Source of the DNA: Caulobacter sp. 602-1
Lineage (GTDB): Bacteria; Pseudomonadota; Alphaproteobacteria; Caulobacterales; Caulobacteraceae
NCBI RefSeq assembly: GCF_003931565.1
Contig: NZ_RRYI01000001.1
Coordinates: forward strand, 434,001-498,000
Reading direction: 5' to 3'
Length of the DNA: 64,000 nt
This document shows, piece by piece, positions 51,364-60,161 of the stretch (its first letter is position 1; the number at the start of each line of letters is the position of its first letter). The position numbers were made by a program, and so were the translations under genes. A model generated the notes under the pieces. That model saw only the letters and a program-made list of their open reading frames with translations, made no database searches and was not told where the DNA came from.

Positions 51364-51380
51364 GGTCGGACGGTCCGACC
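51364..51380. promoter_or_regulatory. Perfect palindrome GGTCGGACGGTCCGACC
   Basis: Eight-base inverted repeat around a single G, 16 bp before the start of the secreted hydrolase gene and just ahead of its SD. It could be a repressor operator or an mRNA hairpin. Confidence 0.4.
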
Positions 51381-51396
51381 CGCCAAGGATAAGACC

Positions 51397-52317
51397 ATGA
51401 CCCGCAAGCTCGCCGGCGCGCTCGCCGCCCTGACCGCCTCGACCCTGTTCGCCACGACCTCGGCCCACGCGGTCGAGCCGTTCCCCGCCGGCTTCAAGGC
51501 CAGCGACATCGCCGCCAACGGCACGACCCTGCACGTCCGCGTCGGCGGGACGGGTCCGGCGGTGGTGCTGCTGCACGGCTTCGCCGACACCGGCGACATG
51601 TGGGCTCCGGCGGCCAAGGAACTGGCCAAGACCCATACCGTGATCGTGCCCGATCTGCGCGGCATGGGCCTGTCGGCCCATCCGGAAGGCGGCTACGACA
51701 AGAAGACGCAAGGCGAGGACATCGCCGCGGTGATGGACGTCCTGAAGGTCCAGAAGGCTCAGCTGGTCACCCACGACATCGGCAACATGGTCGGCTACGC
51801 CCTGGCCGCTGAGCATCCCGACCGCATCACCAAATGGGTGGTGATCGACGCCCCGCTGCCGGGCGTCGGGCCCTGGGACGAAATCCTGAAGCTGCCGATG
51901 CTGTGGCACTTCAACTTCCGCGGCCCGGACATGGAGCGCCTGGTCGCCGGCCGCGAGCGCATCTATCTGGACCGCTTCTACAACGAGCTGTCGTTCAAGC
52001 CCGCCTCGATCACCGAAGAGACCCGTCAGCACTACGCCGCGCTCTACGCCCGCCCCGGGGCGATGCACTCGGCCTTCGAGCAGTTCAAGGCCTTCACTCA
52101 GGACGCCGTCGACAACAAGGCTTTCGCCGCCAAGGGCAAGCTGCCCATGCCGGTGCTGGCGGTCGGCGCCGACCACTCCTTCGGCGAGCGCCAGGCCGAG
52201 GTGCTGCGCTTTGTGGCCAGCGACGTGACGGCCAAGGTGCTGCCCGACTCCGGGCACTGGGTGATGGAGGAACAACCCGCCGCAATCACGGCGATCATCA
52301 CGGGGTTCCTGGACTAG
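51397..52317 (+). CDS. Secreted alpha/beta hydrolase, epoxide hydrolase/dehalogenase-like
   Basis: 306 residues. Signal peptide cut near A-H-A-V-E. G-F-A-D-T-G-D-M-W oxyanion loop, nucleophile Asp in T-H-D-I-G-N-M-V-G (the Asp rather than Ser type), and a C-terminal Asp (G-A-D-H-S) and His (S-G-H-W-V). The H-D-x-G context fits epoxide hydrolases and haloalkane or haloacetate dehalogenases. ATG at 51397, AAGGAT upstream. A 17-bp palindrome precedes it. Confidence 0.87.
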   Translation: MTRKLAGALAALTASTLFATTSAHAVEPFPAGFKASDIAANGTTLHVRVGGTGPAVVLLHGFADTGDMWAPAAKELAKTHTVIVPDLRGMGLSAHPEGGYDKKTQGEDIAAVMDVLKVQKAQLVTHDIGNMVGYALAAEHPDRITKWVVIDAPLPGVGPWDEILKLPMLWHFNFRGPDMERLVAGRERIYLDRFYNELSFKPASITEETRQHYAALYARPGAMHSAFEQFKAFTQDAVDNKAFAAKGKLPMPVLAVGADHSFGERQAEVLRFVASDVTAKVLPDSGHWVMEEQPAAITAIITGFLD

Positions 52318-52404
52318 GATCGCCCGTTCCCTGTCTTCCCGGCCGCGGCGCCGCCGAGAGCCGGGATGACAGGATCGCTTGACCCATCGCCGGCTTCCCG
52401 CCAG

Positions 52405-52422
52405 TTTGAGTTCAAATTCAAA
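52405..52422. promoter_or_regulatory. Imperfect palindrome TTTGA-N8-TCAAA
   Basis: An 18-bp AT-rich palindrome (14 of 18 positions symmetric), overlapping a AAAC-N4-GTTT site (52419-52432), 20 bp upstream of the SDR start. It is the most AT-rich place in this region. Confidence 0.4.
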
Positions 52423-52432
52423 CAAACGTTTA
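52419..52432. promoter_or_regulatory. Candidate PsrA/FadR-like operator upstream of SDR
   Basis: CAAAC-AAAC-GTTTA, an AAAC-N4-GTTT dyad ten bases upstream of the SDR gene start, like the sites before ccr and the acyl-CoA dehydrogenase. Confidence 0.4.
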
Positions 52433-52442
52433 GGGCGGCGCC

Positions 52443-53207
52443 ATGAACCTCTTCGACCTGACCGGCAAGGTGGCGATCATCACCGGATCCTCGCGGGGCA
52501 TCGGCAAGGCGATCGCCGAGCGGATGGCCGAGCACGGGGCCAAGGTGGTGATTTCCTCGCGCAAGCTGGAACCTTGCGAGGCGGTCGCCGCCGATCTCAA
52601 CGCCCGACACGGGCCGGGGACGGCCATCGCGGTCCCGGCCAATATCGCCTCGAAGGAGGATCTCCAGCACCTCGTCGACCAGACTCGCAAGGTCTTCGGA
52701 CAGGTCGACATCTGCGTCTGCAATGCCGCCAGCAATCCCTACTACGGGCCGCTGGCCGGGATCAGCGACGACCAGTTCCGCAAGATTCTGGACAACAACA
52801 TCATCAGCAACCACTGGCTGATCGGTATGGTCGCACCGGAGATGCGCGAGCGGAAGGACGGCGCGATCATCATCGTCTCGTCGATCGGCGGCCTTCGCGG
52901 CAACGCCATCATCGGGGCCTACAACATCTCCAAGGCCGCGGACTTCCAATTGGCGCGCAACCTTGCCCACGAGTTCGGGCCGGACAACGTGCGGGTCAAC
53001 TGCATCGCGCCGGGTCTGATCAAGACCGACTTCGCCCGGGCCCTGTGGGAGAATCCCGAGACCCTGAAGCGCGCGACCACGGCCGTGCCGCTGCGCCGGA
53101 TCGGCGAGCCGGACGAGCTGGCCGGGGCGGCGGTCTATCTCGCCTCCAAGGCCGGCAGCTTCATGACGGGCCAGGCGCTCGTGGTGGATGGCGGCGCGAC
53201 CATTTGA
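52443..53207 (+). CDS. Short-chain dehydrogenase/reductase
   Basis: 254 residues, classical SDR. T-G-S-S-R-G-I-G near residue 15, N-A-A-S near 95, catalytic S-S-I-G-G near 141 and Y-N-I-S-K near 157. Similar to DHRS4/FabG-like carbonyl or 3-oxoacyl reductases; substrate unknown. The start ATG is preceded by a weak GGGCGGC, and by operator-like palindromes. Confidence 0.9.
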   Translation: MNLFDLTGKVAIITGSSRGIGKAIAERMAEHGAKVVISSRKLEPCEAVAADLNARHGPGTAIAVPANIASKEDLQHLVDQTRKVFGQVDICVCNAASNPYYGPLAGISDDQFRKILDNNIISNHWLIGMVAPEMRERKDGAIIIVSSIGGLRGNAIIGAYNISKAADFQLARNLAHEFGPDNVRVNCIAPGLIKTDFARALWENPETLKRATTAVPLRRIGEPDELAGAAVYLASKAGSFMTGQALVVDGGATI

Positions 53208-53277
53208 GCGGTTCGAACCGGAAGTCGCTCAATCCCGGCGATAAGCTTAACTGGTCCTACATCTATCCCCTCGAAGG

Positions 53278-55869
53278 GTGACTGCAGTCTCCAGGAAACC
53301 GGACTTGCGGCGCCTTCTCGTCCTTCTCGCCTTGATTGGGTCGCTCGCGGCCGGCGTCGCTCAGGCGCAAGGCGACGCGCCGGCCGCCCAGTCCTTGGCC
53401 CAGCGGTTGGATCAACTGGCCCAGGAGATTGGCGCGCACGAGGTTCGCAACCCTCCGCGCGGCAATGAAGATATCGAACGGGCCGGCCGCCGCGCCCTGC
53501 GCGATCACGGTCAGGCCCGGCTGTACGGCCTGTGGCGCGTGCTCTACGCCTACAAGAGCAATCAGATCGAAGGCCGGTTCGACGCCTGGGTCAAGCTGGC
53601 CCGCGAGGCCGCCGCGCGCGATCACGACACCCAACTCGCCACCCTGGTCGAGCTGGAGACCCTGGCCTATCGCCACGAGACGCACGGCTTCCGCGCCTTC
53701 ACCGACGGCGACTGGCGCAAGTATCTGAGTGGATCGGGTCCCGACATCCGCGTGATGGCCGGGGTCGAGCGCGTGCGGCACCTGGGGCAGACCGGCCGTT
53801 GGGCGGAGGCCGCCCGGCTGGCCGCCGACCTGCAGGTCGATATCGAACGGCGCGGCCGCATCGCCGAGCCTGTGCTGGCCGAGCTGCATCAGGTGCACAG
53901 CTACACGCTGTCGGACATCGGCGACAAGGAAGGCGCCTTGGACCACATGGCCCAGGCCGTGCGGCTGGACGAGCGCGACTCCTTCCACGTCCGCAAGATC
54001 GAGCGGATCTACGACATCGCCTACACCGCCGCCGACCTGGGCGAGCTGGGCGCGGCCCAGCGCATGGCCGACCTGCACCATCGAATGGTCGTGGCCGACG
54101 GCGACAAGGACCTTCTGACCTGGGACCAGCACCTGTGCGCCCGCATCGCTCTGATGCTGAACCAGCCGCGCAAGGTGCTGGCGTGCCTGAGCGGCGCCCG
54201 GGCAGAACTCGACAACCCCAGTCGCCGGCTTCAAGTCATCATGCTGGGCCAGCGCGCCCAGGCTCTGGCCCAACTGGGCATGGCCGTCGAGGCCCGCGCC
54301 GACCTGGAGCGGCTGAAGACCATTCCCACCGTGCTGACCCAGCGCGATCCGGGCACCGAGGCGCTGGTCCAGGCCTATATCGACCAGGCCGAAGGCCGCA
54401 GCGACCTGGCTTTCCGCGAGTTGGACGCCTGGCGGCGGGCCAATAGCGCTGAGACCGAGAAGGCCCACGCGCGCAGCGTGACCGAGTTATCCTCCGCCCT
54501 CGACAGCGAACTGCGCGCCAAGCGCGACGAGAGCCGCCGCCTGACCGAGGAGGTGCGGCTCAGCCGCAGCCTGGCGCGGGCGTCCGTGGTCATCGCGCTC
54601 CTGCTCGGCGTGCTGGTCGCCGGGGGCGTCGCCTGGGCCCTCCACCAGCGTCGCGCCTCCCGCCGCCTGAAGGGCGCCCAGGAGCACGCGGAAGCCGCCA
54701 GCAAGGCCAAGTCGGCCTTCCTGGCGGTCATGAGTCACGAGCTGCGTACGCCGCTGAACGGGATGCTGGGCCTGACCCAAGCCTTGCGCGCCGGGACCCT
54801 GACGCCGGAGCAACGCGAGCAGGTCGACCTGATCATGGACAGCGGCGACACGCTGCTGGTCCTGCTGAACGATATTCTCGACCTCTCCAAGATCGAGGCC
54901 GGCAAGCTGGAGATCGCCCCCACGGTTGGCGATCTGGTCCAGACCTGCGCCCGTCTGGTCGGCGGCTATCAGCCGACGGCGCGCGAAAAGGGCGTGCTGC
55001 TGACCTTCAAGGTGGAGAGCGAGGCGCCTGGGCCGCTGATGTTCGACGGGGTGCGGGTGCGCCAGTGTCTGACCAACCTGGTCTCCAACGCGCTGAAGTT
55101 CACGACCTCGGGCAAGGTCGAGGTGGCCCTGGCCTGCTATCCGGAAGAGGAGGGGCGGGTTCGCGTGCGCCTGCGGGTGTCCGACACGGGCATCGGCATG
55201 ACCGAGTCCACGGTCGCCAAGCTGTTCCTCCCCTTCACCCAGGCCGACGCCTCGACCACCCGCAACTTCGGCGGCACGGGCCTTGGCCTGAACATCACCC
55301 GTCGGCTGGTCGAGATGATGCGCGGCGAGATCCGCGTCGAAAGCGAAGAGGGACGAGGTTCGGTCTTCACCATCGAGATGCTGGTAGACGCGGCCGACGC
55401 CTCCGAACTGCCGGCCAGCCAGGCCGAGGCTGGCGAGGACAATGTCCGGTTCGCCGCCCTGCATGGCCGCCGCGTGCTGGTGGTCGACGACCATCCGGTC
55501 AACCGCCGCGTCATTCGCCTCTTCCTCGAGCCGTTCGAGTGCGAGTTGGTCGAGGCCCAAAACGGCCAGGAGGCGCTGGATATGTTGGAGCGCGAGCCGG
55601 TCGACCTCGTCCTGATGGACGTCAACATGCCGGTGATGGACGGGCTTGAGGCCACGCGTCGGCTGCGCGCGGATTCGCGTTTGGCGCGGCTGCCGGTGAT
55701 CGCGCTGACGGCCGACGTGATGTCGGCGCAGATCAAGACGTGCCTGGAGGCGGGCTGCGACGCGCACGTCGCCAAGCCGATCGACCTGCGGAACTTGCTG
55801 TCGGTGATGGACACGTGCCTGGCGCGCGGTGTGGCGCGCGAGGTGATGGCGGGACTGAGCGCGCTGTAG
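53278..55869 (+). CDS. Hybrid histidine kinase with periplasmic TPR-like sensor
   Basis: 863 residues. Signal peptide or anchor, a helical periplasmic part of about 400 residues with TPR-like repeats (L-A-Q-R-L-D-Q-L-A-Q-E-I, R-A-L-R-D-H-G-Q-A-R-L), one membrane helix (about 440-462, V-V-I-A-L-L-L-G-V-L-V-A-G-G), HisKA with S-H-E-L-R-T-P-L-N-G near 486, HATPase, and a receiver with V-V-D-D and Asp in L-M-D-V-N-M-P (near 779). GTG start at 53278 lies too close to its SD; TTG at 53305, with AGGA eight bases upstream, would give a cleaner signal peptide. Paralogue of the kinase at 21.4 kb. Confidence 0.88.
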   Translation: MTAVSRKPDLRRLLVLLALIGSLAAGVAQAQGDAPAAQSLAQRLDQLAQEIGAHEVRNPPRGNEDIERAGRRALRDHGQARLYGLWRVLYAYKSNQIEGRFDAWVKLAREAAARDHDTQLATLVELETLAYRHETHGFRAFTDGDWRKYLSGSGPDIRVMAGVERVRHLGQTGRWAEAARLAADLQVDIERRGRIAEPVLAELHQVHSYTLSDIGDKEGALDHMAQAVRLDERDSFHVRKIERIYDIAYTAADLGELGAAQRMADLHHRMVVADGDKDLLTWDQHLCARIALMLNQPRKVLACLSGARAELDNPSRRLQVIMLGQRAQALAQLGMAVEARADLERLKTIPTVLTQRDPGTEALVQAYIDQAEGRSDLAFRELDAWRRANSAETEKAHARSVTELSSALDSELRAKRDESRRLTEEVRLSRSLARASVVIALLLGVLVAGGVAWALHQRRASRRLKGAQEHAEAASKAKSAFLAVMSHELRTPLNGMLGLTQALRAGTLTPEQREQVDLIMDSGDTLLVLLNDILDLSKIEAGKLEIAPTVGDLVQTCARLVGGYQPTAREKGVLLTFKVESEAPGPLMFDGVRVRQCLTNLVSNALKFTTSGKVEVALACYPEEEGRVRVRLRVSDTGIGMTESTVAKLFLPFTQADASTTRNFGGTGLGLNITRRLVEMMRGEIRVESEEGRGSVFTIEMLVDAADASELPASQAEAGEDNVRFAALHGRRVLVVDDHPVNRRVIRLFLEPFECELVEAQNGQEALDMLEREPVDLVLMDVNMPVMDGLEATRRLRADSRLARLPVIALTADVMSAQIKTCLEAGCDAHVAKPIDLRNLLSVMDTCLARGVAREVMAGLSAL

Positions 55870-55890
55870 CCTCTGGCTGATAAGCTCTGG

Positions 55891-57051
55891 CTAGCTGAAA
55901 GAAGCCCGAGCCCTCGCCAGCCGCTCCACCGCCGCGTCCAGAGTCGCGTCCGCCTTGGCGAAGCATAGCCGCACCACGTTGCGCACAGGGGTCTCGGCGA
56001 AGAACGCCGACACCGGGATTGCCGCCACGCCGAACTCGACGACCGTCCGCTCGCAGAAGGTCACGTCATCGACCGGGACCCCCGACGCCGTCAGGTCGAC
56101 GTTGAGGAAGTACGTCCCCTGGCTCTCCAGCACGACATAGCCGGCCGCGCGCAGGCCGGCGGTCAGGCGGTCGCGGGAGCGCTGCATCTCGACAGGCATC
56201 TCGTCGAACCAGGCGCGGTGGTTGTCGAGGCCCCACGCCACGCCGACCTGCAGGTTCGGCGGCGTGGTGAAGGTCAGGAACTGGTGCGCCGCCGCCAGGG
56301 CCCTGGTCAGGGCGGGGGCGGCCATCAGGAAGCCGACCTTCCAGCCGGTCATGCCGAACAGCTTGCCGGCCGAGCCGATCTTCACCGTCCGCTCGCGCAT
56401 GCCCGGGAAGGTCATCAGCGGTCGATGCTCGCGGCCGTCGAACACGACCGCCTCCCAGACCTCGTCGCACACCGCGATCGCGCCGTGCTTGACGCAGAAC
56501 TCGGCCAGCAAGGCCAGGTCCTCGTCGGGCGTGACGATCCCGGCCGGGTTCAACGGGCTGTTCAGCACCACCATCCGGGTCTTTTCGCTGAACGCCGCCT
56601 CCAGCATCGCCCGGTCGAACCGCCAGTGCGGCGGGGCCAGACGGACGAGGCGGGGGATCCCGCCCGCGCGGCGGACCAGAGGCAGGTAGGCGTCGTACAG
56701 CGGCTGGAACAGCACGATCTCGTCGCCGGGCGAGATCAGGGCCGTGAACGCCGCCGCCAGGGCCTCGGTGGCGCCGGAGGTGACGACGATCTCCGTATCC
56801 GGATCAAGCCGCAGGTCCTGAGCCCGGCCATAGTGCCCGGCCACGGCGGCGCGCAGCTCCGGCAGGCCGCGCATCGGCGGATACTGGTTGGAGCCCTCGA
56901 TCAGCGCCCGCGCGGCCGCCTCCCGGACCGGCAGGGGCCCCTGATCGTCGGGAAAACCCTGGCCCAGATTGATCGCGCCGTGCTGGCGCGCCAGCCCGCT
57001 CATCCGCTCGAAGATCGTGGTGGGCAGGTTGTCGAAGACGGGATGGACCAT
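55891..57051 (-). CDS. PLP-dependent aminotransferase class I/II
   Basis: 386 residues. F-P-D-D-Q-G-P near 45, Y-P-P-M-R-G, G-A-T-E-A-L for cofactor phosphate, N-S-P-L-N-P-A-G and D-E-V-W-E for the ring, and the Schiff-base Lys in S-A-G-K-L-F-G-M-T-G-W-K. The pattern resembles kynurenine/methionine aminotransferases (YbdL-like). ATG at 57051; a few codons upstream are possible from 57066. Confidence 0.88.
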   Translation of the reverse strand: MVHPVFDNLPTTIFERMSGLARQHGAINLGQGFPDDQGPLPVREAAARALIEGSNQYPPMRGLPELRAAVAGHYGRAQDLRLDPDTEIVVTSGATEALAAAFTALISPGDEIVLFQPLYDAYLPLVRRAGGIPRLVRLAPPHWRFDRAMLEAAFSEKTRMVVLNSPLNPAGIVTPDEDLALLAEFCVKHGAIAVCDEVWEAVVFDGREHRPLMTFPGMRERTVKIGSAGKLFGMTGWKVGFLMAAPALTRALAAAHQFLTFTTPPNLQVGVAWGLDNHRAWFDEMPVEMQRSRDRLTAGLRAAGYVVLESQGTYFLNVDLTASGVPVDDVTFCERTVVEFGVAAIPVSAFFAETPVRNVVRLCFAKADATLDAAVERLARARASFS

Positions 57052-57137
57052 GCCCTTGCCTAACACGGCGCGGGAATTCTGAAACCCGGCGGCCGCTCGC
57101 GCATTCTCGTGGCTTAGCTTCCAGAGGAGGGCATCAC

Positions 57138-57383
57138 ATGCACGGCGTCGGTTTCATCGGAGCCATCATCATCGGCATCTTCGCCGGCTGGATCGCCGAG
57201 AAGATCATGAAGCGGGACCATGGCCTGCTAACCAACTTGATCGTCGGCTTGGTCGGCGCGCTGCTCGGCGCGTTCCTGGCTGGCATGCTGGGCATCCACT
57301 TCTGGGGCTGGGTCGGCAGCCTGGTGATTTCGACCCTGGGCGCGATCGTGCTTCTGTGGATCCTGGGGTTGGTGAAGAAGTAG
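57138..57383 (+). CDS. GlsB/YeaQ/YmgE-family small membrane protein
   Basis: 81 residues with three close hydrophobic helices and G-x-x-A-G-W-I-A-E-K-I-M-K, typical of the Transgly_assoc family. Often stress-induced; function unknown. ATG with AGAGGAGGGC upstream. Convergent with the GGDEF-EAL gene. Confidence 0.9.
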   Translation: MHGVGFIGAIIIGIFAGWIAEKIMKRDHGLLTNLIVGLVGALLGAFLAGMLGIHFWGWVGSLVISTLGAIVLLWILGLVKK

Positions 57384-57389
57384 GGGCGA

Positions 57390-59807
57390 CTAACCGAGCG
57401 CCGCTTCTTCTTCCGCGCCGTCGTCCTCGCCTTCCCGACGCATCTGTCGCGCCAGGTTCGACAGCAGGAAGCTCGGGATGTCGCCCACCGGCATCGGCCG
57501 CCCGTACAGGAAGCCCTGGAAGGTGTCGCAGCGCATGTCGGACAGCAGCCGCGCCTGGGCGGCGGTCTCGACGCCTTCCGCGGTGACTTCCAGGTTCAGG
57601 GTCTGGCCCAGGAGGGCGATGGTGCGCAGGATGTCGGCGATGGCCGTGTTGTCCTGCATCTCCGCCACGAACGACCGGTCGATCTTGATCTTGTCGAACG
57701 GGAAGCGCCACAGATAGGCCAGGCTGGAATAGCCGGTGCCGAAGTCGTCCATGGCGATCTTGACGCCCAGGGCCTTCAGGGCGGCCAGCTGTTCCAGGGT
57801 CTTGGCGCTGTCGTGCAGCAGCAGGCCCTCGGTGATTTCCAGTTCCAGGCGGCCCGGCGCCAGGCCCGAACCGGCGAGAGCCGCCTTGACCTGGGCGACC
57901 AGCTCGCCGGATGCGAACTGGTTGGGCGAGAGGTTGACGGCGACGGTCAGATGCGGGGGCCAGCCGGCGGCGGTGCGGCAGGCCTCGTGCAGCACCCACT
58001 CGCCGATCTTGCCGATCAGGCCCCATTGCTCGGCGCACTCGATGAAATCGGCCGGCGGCACCAGGCCCCGGCGCGGATGCTGCCAGCGTAACAAGGCCTC
58101 GAAGCCCGTGGTCTCGTGCTCATGAGCGCCGATCAGCGGCTGGAAGAACAGCTTGAGCTCGTTTTTGGCCAGGGCGTCGCGCAGGTCCAGCTCCAGCGCC
58201 CGGCGCTCCTGGGCCCAGACGTCCATGGCGGTTTCGAAGAAGCGATAGGCCCCGCGTCCGTCGCCCTTCGCGCGGTAGAGGGCCAGGTCCGCGTTCTTCA
58301 GAAGGCCGTCCGGATCGTCGGCGTCGAATGGCGCGACGGCGATGCCGACGCTGGCGCCGATCAGCACGTTGTGGCCGCGCACGTCGTAGGGATCCGAGAG
58401 CGTGTCGACGATGGCCATGGCCAGGGCGCCCAGCGCCTCGGCGCCGGGCGAGGGCGCGATGACCACAGCGAACTCGTCGCCGCCGAGCCGCGAGACCAGA
58501 CCCTGGGCCCCGACGCAGTCGCGCAGGCGCGCGGCGGCCTGGACCAGCAAGGCGTCGCCGATCGGGTGGCCCAGGCTGTCATTGACGCCCTTGAAATGGT
58601 CGAGGTCCAGGCACAGCACGGCGCAGCCCAGGCCGCTTCCGCCGTGGGCCTTGGGCTTACCATGCTCGTTCCAGGCCTTGCCCAGGGCCTGCAGAAACGA
58701 CAGGCGGTTGGGCAGTTGGGTCAGCACGTCGTAGTGGGCCAGGCGCGAGATGCGGGCCTGGTCCTCGCGGGCCTGGGTGATGTCGGCGCCCACGCCCCGG
58801 AAACCGATGAAGGCGCCGTCCATGTCGAGCACGGGCTTGGCCGACAGCGACCACCAGTGGGTCTCCTGGCCGACGCCGATCGAGACGACCACGTCGCGGA
58901 AGGTCTTCTGTTCGGCGAACAGGGCCGAAAGGGAGGCGACCGGGCCGCTGGGGGCCTCGGCCGCGCCGCACAGCTCGGACATCGGCCGGCCGATCAGCGC
59001 GTCCTTGTCTGCGCCGGCCGCGGCGGCCATGCGGTCGGAGACATAGGTCATGGCCCCGGAAGCGTCGACCTCCCACAGCCAGTCGCTGGCGCCTTCCTCG
59101 AAGTCGCTGAGCAGCAGAGAGACAACCTGCCTCTGCTGTTCCAGCTCATCGGCGGCGACCAGGCGTTCGACGAAGATCTTGGCGTGCGACAGGCACGAGA
59201 CGCTGACCACCAGGTGGCAGAAGATCAGCAGGCCGCCCAGGGCGTACAGAATCGGGTCGTGGCTCGTGGCCAGCGCCCACAGGGCGCCGATGACCATGGG
59301 GGTCGAATAGGCGATGGCGGCGGCTGGCAGGGTCAGCATGGCGAAGCCGCCACAGCCGATCATCCCGGCCAGGACCGAGGCGACCAGCATCGGCATGGCG
59401 CCCGAGAAGCCCTGCGCCTTGGGCATGGTCAGGACGGGCAGCACGCTCCACAGCAGGCCCAGCAGGCCCGCTTGGATGACGATACGCCGCACGCCCCGCG
59501 CGGAAACCGTGGACTTGGCGCTCTTGCGGCGCCGGGCGGCGTACCAGCCGCGCAGGCCGAGCAGGGCGTAGCTCATCACCGTCGCCGCCCAGACTGTCAG
59601 GATGACGCGGTGCGGCCCGGTCAGGCCGGCCAGATTGACCAGCAGGGCGATGACGATGTTGGCGCTCATCATCACCGGGGTCATGCGCAGAATGGACTGT
59701 ACCTGCTCCATGCGTACGCGTCCGGCCATGGCCTCGGGCACGGCCGGGTTCACGCGCTCAGCGAGCGCGGCCAGGCCGCGGCCGATCATCGAACTGATGG
59801 CGCGCAC
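57390..59807 (-). CDS. Membrane GGDEF-EAL c-di-GMP protein with PAS domain
   Basis: 805 residues. Five or six membrane helices in the first 200 residues, a PAS domain (W-L-W-E-V-D, V-S-D-R-M-A, ending near D-I-T-Q-A), a GGDEF domain with R-L-G-G-D-E-F at about 445 (intact active site) and an EAL domain with F-E-A-L-L-R-W at about 570 and E-G-V-E-T near the end. Both motifs look catalytic, so it could make or break c-di-GMP. I use the GTG at 59807, with AGGA seven bases upstream. Confidence 0.9.
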   Translation of the reverse strand: MRAISSMIGRGLAALAERVNPAVPEAMAGRVRMEQVQSILRMTPVMMSANIVIALLVNLAGLTGPHRVILTVWAATVMSYALLGLRGWYAARRRKSAKSTVSARGVRRIVIQAGLLGLLWSVLPVLTMPKAQGFSGAMPMLVASVLAGMIGCGGFAMLTLPAAAIAYSTPMVIGALWALATSHDPILYALGGLLIFCHLVVSVSCLSHAKIFVERLVAADELEQQRQVVSLLLSDFEEGASDWLWEVDASGAMTYVSDRMAAAAGADKDALIGRPMSELCGAAEAPSGPVASLSALFAEQKTFRDVVVSIGVGQETHWWSLSAKPVLDMDGAFIGFRGVGADITQAREDQARISRLAHYDVLTQLPNRLSFLQALGKAWNEHGKPKAHGGSGLGCAVLCLDLDHFKGVNDSLGHPIGDALLVQAAARLRDCVGAQGLVSRLGGDEFAVVIAPSPGAEALGALAMAIVDTLSDPYDVRGHNVLIGASVGIAVAPFDADDPDGLLKNADLALYRAKGDGRGAYRFFETAMDVWAQERRALELDLRDALAKNELKLFFQPLIGAHEHETTGFEALLRWQHPRRGLVPPADFIECAEQWGLIGKIGEWVLHEACRTAAGWPPHLTVAVNLSPNQFASGELVAQVKAALAGSGLAPGRLELEITEGLLLHDSAKTLEQLAALKALGVKIAMDDFGTGYSSLAYLWRFPFDKIKIDRSFVAEMQDNTAIADILRTIALLGQTLNLEVTAEGVETAAQARLLSDMRCDTFQGFLYGRPMPVGDIPSFLLSNLARQMRREGEDDGAEEEAALG

Positions 59808-60161
59808 GCGCTGTCCTCGTCTCAACTGGAGTGGAGATCTGCTGGGCCAACCATCCTTCGCCCGGGTAAACCTCCGGTTAAGTTCGTGATTTGGCGAAGC
59901 AAATCGCGCCATGAAATCGAATGCATGGCTGTATTCGCGATCGGCCCGCCAGTTAACGCTCCGCTCCGTTCTTCCTGATGAGAGCTGGAGCCCAGATCTC
60001 GGAGCGCCGGGCTGGCCGGCTTGGTCTGGTGTTTCTGGGACCGCCCCGGCGCTGTTCCGTCCGGGGGGCGGCTATCGGCCGCGAAAAGGGAAGGGGCCGG
60101 GGCAAAGAAAAAGGCCGCCGTCCTTTCGAACGGCGGCCCAATTCTCGAAGGGTGAAGAATC
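59808..60161. other. Intergenic region with GATTTG-N6-CAAATC and typA terminator
   Basis: No gene is supported in this 354-bp spacer. It holds the perfect inverted repeat GATTTG-GCGAAG-CAAATC at 59888-59905, close to the GGDEF-EAL start, and the typA terminator at 60104-60138. The rest has no recognisable features. Confidence 0.6.
60104..60138 (-). terminator. Intrinsic terminator of typA
   Basis: A perfect nine-base stem GGCCGCCGT/ACGGCGGCC followed, on the minus strand, by TTTTTCTTT, 24 bases after the typA stop. Confidence 0.92.

Noticed and set aside
58116..59978. 620-codon open frame opposite the GGDEF-EAL gene
   Set aside because: Shadow of a clearly recognisable coding gene; product is His/Gln/Ala-rich with no family features.
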